Assembly (NCBI RefSeq): GCF_003024195.1
Contig: NZ_KZ679049.1
Location: 268,513 to 332,512 of the forward strand
DNA: 64,000 bases
DNA from: Streptomyces dioscori
Lineage (GTDB): Bacteria; Actinomycetota; Actinomycetes; Streptomycetales; Streptomycetaceae
Direction: 5' to 3'
Part shown: positions 61,329-64,000 of the stretch, one piece after another
Layout of the letters: each line of letters starts with the position of its first letter
Position numbering within the stretch: the first letter of the stretch is position 1
The notes under the pieces: generated by a model
Databases searched by the model: none
What the model saw: the letters and a program-made list of their open reading frames with translations, nothing else
What the model was told of the DNA's origin: nothing
Program-made: the position numbers and the translations under genes

Positions 61329-63715
61329 GACGGCTTCTCCGTGGCCGAGTCGACGGTCTTGCGGAGGCTGCGCTCGACGCGGTCGGCGAGGCCCTGCGCG
61401 TCGTGGCCGAGGCCCGCCTGGGCGGGCGCGGTGGTGGCGCCGGCCTTCATCGCGTCCGCGGCGGGCTGCGGCTCGCCGACGGGACGGCCGTCGGCGAAGC
61501 CGGAGACCGCGTAGGTGACGACCGGGGCGTCGGTCAGGACCGACAGGGCCCACGACGCGCGCTGGCCGTCACCGAAGCCCTCGGCGACGGTGCCCTTCGC
61601 CGCGTACGTACGGGGCATGAGGTCGCCCCGGCTGTCGAGCTTCTGCTCCTCGAAGCGGCGGTGCAGTACGGCCATGGCGGCGGAGTCCGCCTTCGTGAAC
61701 AGCAGGCCGACCGTGGTGACGTGGCTGCGGGTCGCGTCCGTGTACGTGGCCCGCAGGAGGCGCAGGCAGCCGGCGGGCGCGAGGGCCTTCTGCAGGAGCG
61801 GGTCGAAGGCGTCGCCGCAGCCGCTGTCGGGGGCGACGGCGATACGGGTCCAGGTGCGGTCGGAGCCGCCGGGGCCCGCGCCGTCGCCCTTGACCGTGGG
61901 CGGGAAGAGTTCGTCGACGGGCACGCTGTGCCAGAGGTCGCCGGCCGCGGTGAACGCGTCCGGCTTCCCGGCTCCGTCCGAGCTGTCCCCGGTGAGCCAA
62001 CTCCCGGTCAGCGCACCGCCGATGAGCCCGAGCCCCAGCACCACGCAGGCCGCGGCGGCGGCCACGCTGCTGCGCCGGCGGGGGCCCGTCGGACGCACCC
62101 GCGCGGTGTCGGCGTCGTACGTGTCCGGGTCCGCGAGGGACACGAACGGCCTGAGCGGCGGCTCGGCGGGGGGCGCGGGTGCGTGCCGGACCGCACCCGC
62201 GAAGGGCTCCCCGGTGAAGGACTCCCCGATGAACGGCTCACCGGGCCCGGACATCGCCCTGCCGGACGGAGCCGTACGCGGCGGCGCCGGGGCAGGCTCG
62301 GCGGGAACGGGCCGCAACCGGGTCGTGGTCTCCGACGGAGGCTGCGCGTCCGCCCCACCCCGCCCCACGAAGGCCTGATGGGCCCCGGGCACCGGCGGCG
62401 GCGCGAAGGCCCGCAACGACGGCCCGCCACCGGCCCCCTGACCGACGTCATCACCGGCCGCACGGGACTCGCTCCGGTCGGGTCGCTGCCCTGAGGTGCC
62501 ACCGGCCGTTCGGGGCTCGGCCCGATCGGCGCCGGGCCGTTGCGCGTAGCCGCCGCCGACCCCTCCGGGCGCGCCCGGAGGACGGGCCGGGGCCGCACCG
62601 GACCACTGCGTGCTGTCGCCACCAGCCGCTCCGGCGACGGGCCGCGGCGCGGTGTCGCCACCGGCCGCCCGGGACTCGCCCCGAGCGGCGCCGGGCCGCT
62701 GCGCGGAGCTGCCGTCGGCGGCTCCGGGCGCGGTCGCAGGACGAGCTGGGGCCCCGCCAAGCCACTGCGCGGCGTCGCCGCCCACCGCACGGGACTCGGC
62801 CCGATCGGGGGCGGGCCGTCGCGCGAAGTCAGCGCCCGGCGCTCCGAGCTCGGTCGTACGGGGCTCGGTTCGGTCGGTGCCGGGGCGTTGCGCGGTGTCG
62901 GCGGTGTTTGTCCGGGGCTTCGTCGCCGGGCGGGGCGGCCGTTCCGGGTCGTTCGGCGGCGTGGGGTGCGGGGCGCTCGTGGGACGTGGTGGGACCTCGG
63001 GGCGTCGGGTGGTCGACGGGGCGCCGGGTTCGTTCGCGGGGCGGAGCGGGAAATCCTGCTGGTCGGAACGCGGGGGCCGCCCGGGAGTCGTGCCCGGACC
63101 CGACTGCGTACCCCCTGCGTCCGCCGGACGCGCGGCGGAACGCGACGGGGGCTGTGCCGAGGGGACGCCCGGTGCGGCGCTCGACCACTCGGCGCCTGCC
63201 ATGGGGGCACGCGGCTCCGTCGTGGGGCGCGCTGGGGCAGCGGCACGGGCCGCGTCCGCCCCGGTGCCGGGGCGCGGCGTGACGCCCGCCCACTCGGCGT
63301 TCCCCGGAGGGGCCGGCGGAGTGTCCGGGTAGCGGGTCGAAGCCTGCGGGGGCGAGGCCGTCTCAGGAAGGGGGCGCTGTCCGCTCTCGCCGGGGCGGAG
63401 GTTCGGGAAGCGCGTTGTTCCGGTGGGCGCCGCTTCCTCGGAGGTGCGCGGTCGCGGCGGCGCCCCGACAGGGCGGCGCGGTCCGAACCAGCCGCCCCCG
63501 GTGGACTCCCCGCCATCACGATCCGAGGCCGAGGCCGCCTTCGACGTCGAAGGCGAAGGCGAAGGCGAAGGCGAGGGTGCAGGCGGTCGCCGGTCCGTGT
63601 TTCCGGGCCACTCCGAAGGGTCGCGGTCACCGTCCGCCGCAGGCGTCCCCGCAGGCGTCCCCGGCGGCGTCGCCGGACGCGGAGGAATGGAGGCGCGGCG
63701 CGCTTCCGTGCTCAT
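61325..63715 (-). CDS. Proline-rich membrane protein paired with mycosin
   Basis: A 796-residue protein: about 530 residues of Pro/Ala/Gly/Arg low-complexity cytoplasmic tail, one TM near residues 545-565 ('SSVAAAAACVVLGLGLIGG') and an extracellular domain of about 220 residues with two or more cysteines ('DSGCGDAFDPLL', 'APAGCLRLLRATY'). No enzymatic motif is seen. Coupled by overlap to the mycosin, it may be its membrane partner. Confidence 0.82.
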   Translation of the reverse strand: MSTEARRASIPPRPATPPGTPAGTPAADGDRDPSEWPGNTDRRPPAPSPSPSPSPSTSKAASASDRDGGESTGGGWFGPRRPVGAPPRPRTSEEAAPTGTTRFPNLRPGESGQRPLPETASPPQASTRYPDTPPAPPGNAEWAGVTPRPGTGADAARAAAPARPTTEPRAPMAGAEWSSAAPGVPSAQPPSRSAARPADAGGTQSGPGTTPGRPPRSDQQDFPLRPANEPGAPSTTRRPEVPPRPTSAPHPTPPNDPERPPRPATKPRTNTADTAQRPGTDRTEPRTTELGAPGADFARRPAPDRAESRAVGGDAAQWLGGAPARPATAPGAADGSSAQRPGAARGESRAAGGDTAPRPVAGAAGGDSTQWSGAAPARPPGAPGGVGGGYAQRPGADRAEPRTAGGTSGQRPDRSESRAAGDDVGQGAGGGPSLRAFAPPPVPGAHQAFVGRGGADAQPPSETTTRLRPVPAEPAPAPPRTAPSGRAMSGPGEPFIGESFTGEPFAGAVRHAPAPPAEPPLRPFVSLADPDTYDADTARVRPTGPRRRSSVAAAAACVVLGLGLIGGALTGSWLTGDSSDGAGKPDAFTAAGDLWHSVPVDELFPPTVKGDGAGPGGSDRTWTRIAVAPDSGCGDAFDPLLQKALAPAGCLRLLRATYTDATRSHVTTVGLLFTKADSAAMAVLHRRFEEQKLDSRGDLMPRTYAAKGTVAEGFGDGQRASWALSVLTDAPVVTYAVSGFADGRPVGEPQPAADAMKAGATTAPAQAGLGHDAQGLADRVERSLRKTVDSATEKPS

Positions 63716-63903
63716 GCACCCCCCGTTTCCTCGACCCCGGACGACCGAGACTGACCGAAGGAACCCCTCCGGATCCGTTCCCCGCTTGCGTGCGCGTCAC
63801 TCTACGGGCTGACGCCATGCCCGTGGGAACCAGTCCGCAGGCCCGGGGCATCTGCCCGGAACGTCCCCCTACCCTGCGGTAATCCGGTCTGGCAGGCTTC
63901 GCA

Positions 63904-64000
63904 CATGACAGCCCGCGCCGCAGACCGAGCCCGATACGACCGGGCCACCGCCCACCTCGACGCCCCCGTCGCGATCGTGGACCTGGAGGCCTTCGACGCC
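63904..64000 (+). CDS. Amino-acid deaminase/aldolase (partial, N-terminus)
   Basis: Only the first 32 codons are visible before the right edge. 'RARYDRATAHLDAPVAIVDLEAFDA' matches the start of the PLP alanine-racemase-N / D-threonine-aldolase-like family in Streptomyces. The catalytic lysine lies outside the window. Confidence 0.78.

Noticed and set aside
1-64000. CRISPR array, rRNA or tRNA genes
   Set aside because: No regularly spaced repeats, rRNA segments or tRNA cloverleaf sequences were recognised by eye; a tRNAscan-SE run would settle tRNAs.

Overview
The window is high-GC DNA with many GTG starts, dense codon-biased ORFs and a conserved pheS-pheT / infC-rpmI-rplT block. It reads as a Streptomyces chromosome segment. 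The right part (about 38-64 kb) is ordinary core genome. The left part (about 1-33 kb) is accessory and holds two systems of interest.

Region 1, about 1.3-23.7 kb, is an arsenic-linked biosynthesis and resistance island. A leftward operon encodes a single-module, fully reducing type I polyketide synthase with tandem ACPs, a KAS III-like acyltransferase, a DedA membrane protein and a phosphonopyruvate-decarboxylase-like TPP enzyme. Divergent from it are a 64-residue Cys-Cys peptide and an ArsO-like flavoprotein monooxygenase. Next come an SDR divergent from an arsenite-type ArsR, a MerR regulator with a YnfA-like protein, a TauE/SafE permease, a CmtR-like sensor with a Cys-tailed cation transporter, a stand-alone methylmalonyl-CoA mutase large subunit, a TetR regulator, an arsR-acr3 operon and a divergent pair of arsenate reductases. 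PKS plus a phosphonate-type decarboxylase plus ars genes resembles the known Streptomyces organoarsenical (bisenarsan-type) clusters. However, no C-As bond-forming enzyme (arsenoenolpyruvate synthase or PEP-mutase-like) is visible here, so the chemistry is inferred.

Region 2, about 23.8-29.4 kb, is a defence and accessory patch. It has a DUF6083-like protein, an XRE regulator divergent from a Cys-rich protein across three 16-bp operator-like elements, and then what looks like a complete compact CBASS locus. That locus is a CD-NTase, an E2-like protein and a one-TM effector, divergent from an XRE repressor and an ImmA/IrrE metallopeptidase that match the CapH/CapP control pair.

Region 3, about 30.3-35.7 kb, is a signalling trio: a P-loop ATPase, a membrane-anchored periplasmic-binding-like protein and a Ser/Thr kinase with an extracellular bulb-lectin domain. 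It is followed by a secreted GH51-like arabinofuranosidase, a DUF6314 protein, a degenerate histidine phosphatase, a GNAT, a MocR regulator divergent from a DMT transporter through overlapping start codons, a DUF1918 protein and a Tat-type glycosidase.

Region 4, about 44.4-64 kb, is core: 3-hydroxyacyl-CoA dehydrogenase, a small membrane protein, a Nudix hydrolase, an NsdA-like TPR regulator, a PP2C phosphatase, pheT, pheS, a PAS histidine kinase, a TrmH methylase, rplT, rpmI, infC (apparent AUC start), DUF1844 and SseB-like proteins, a class A beta-lactamase-like hydrolase, a mycosin with its proline-rich membrane partner, and the start of an amino-acid deaminase/aldolase. Long ORFs opposite the PKS, pheT and other genes are codon-bias shadows and are not annotated. 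No rRNA, tRNA or CRISPR was recognised.
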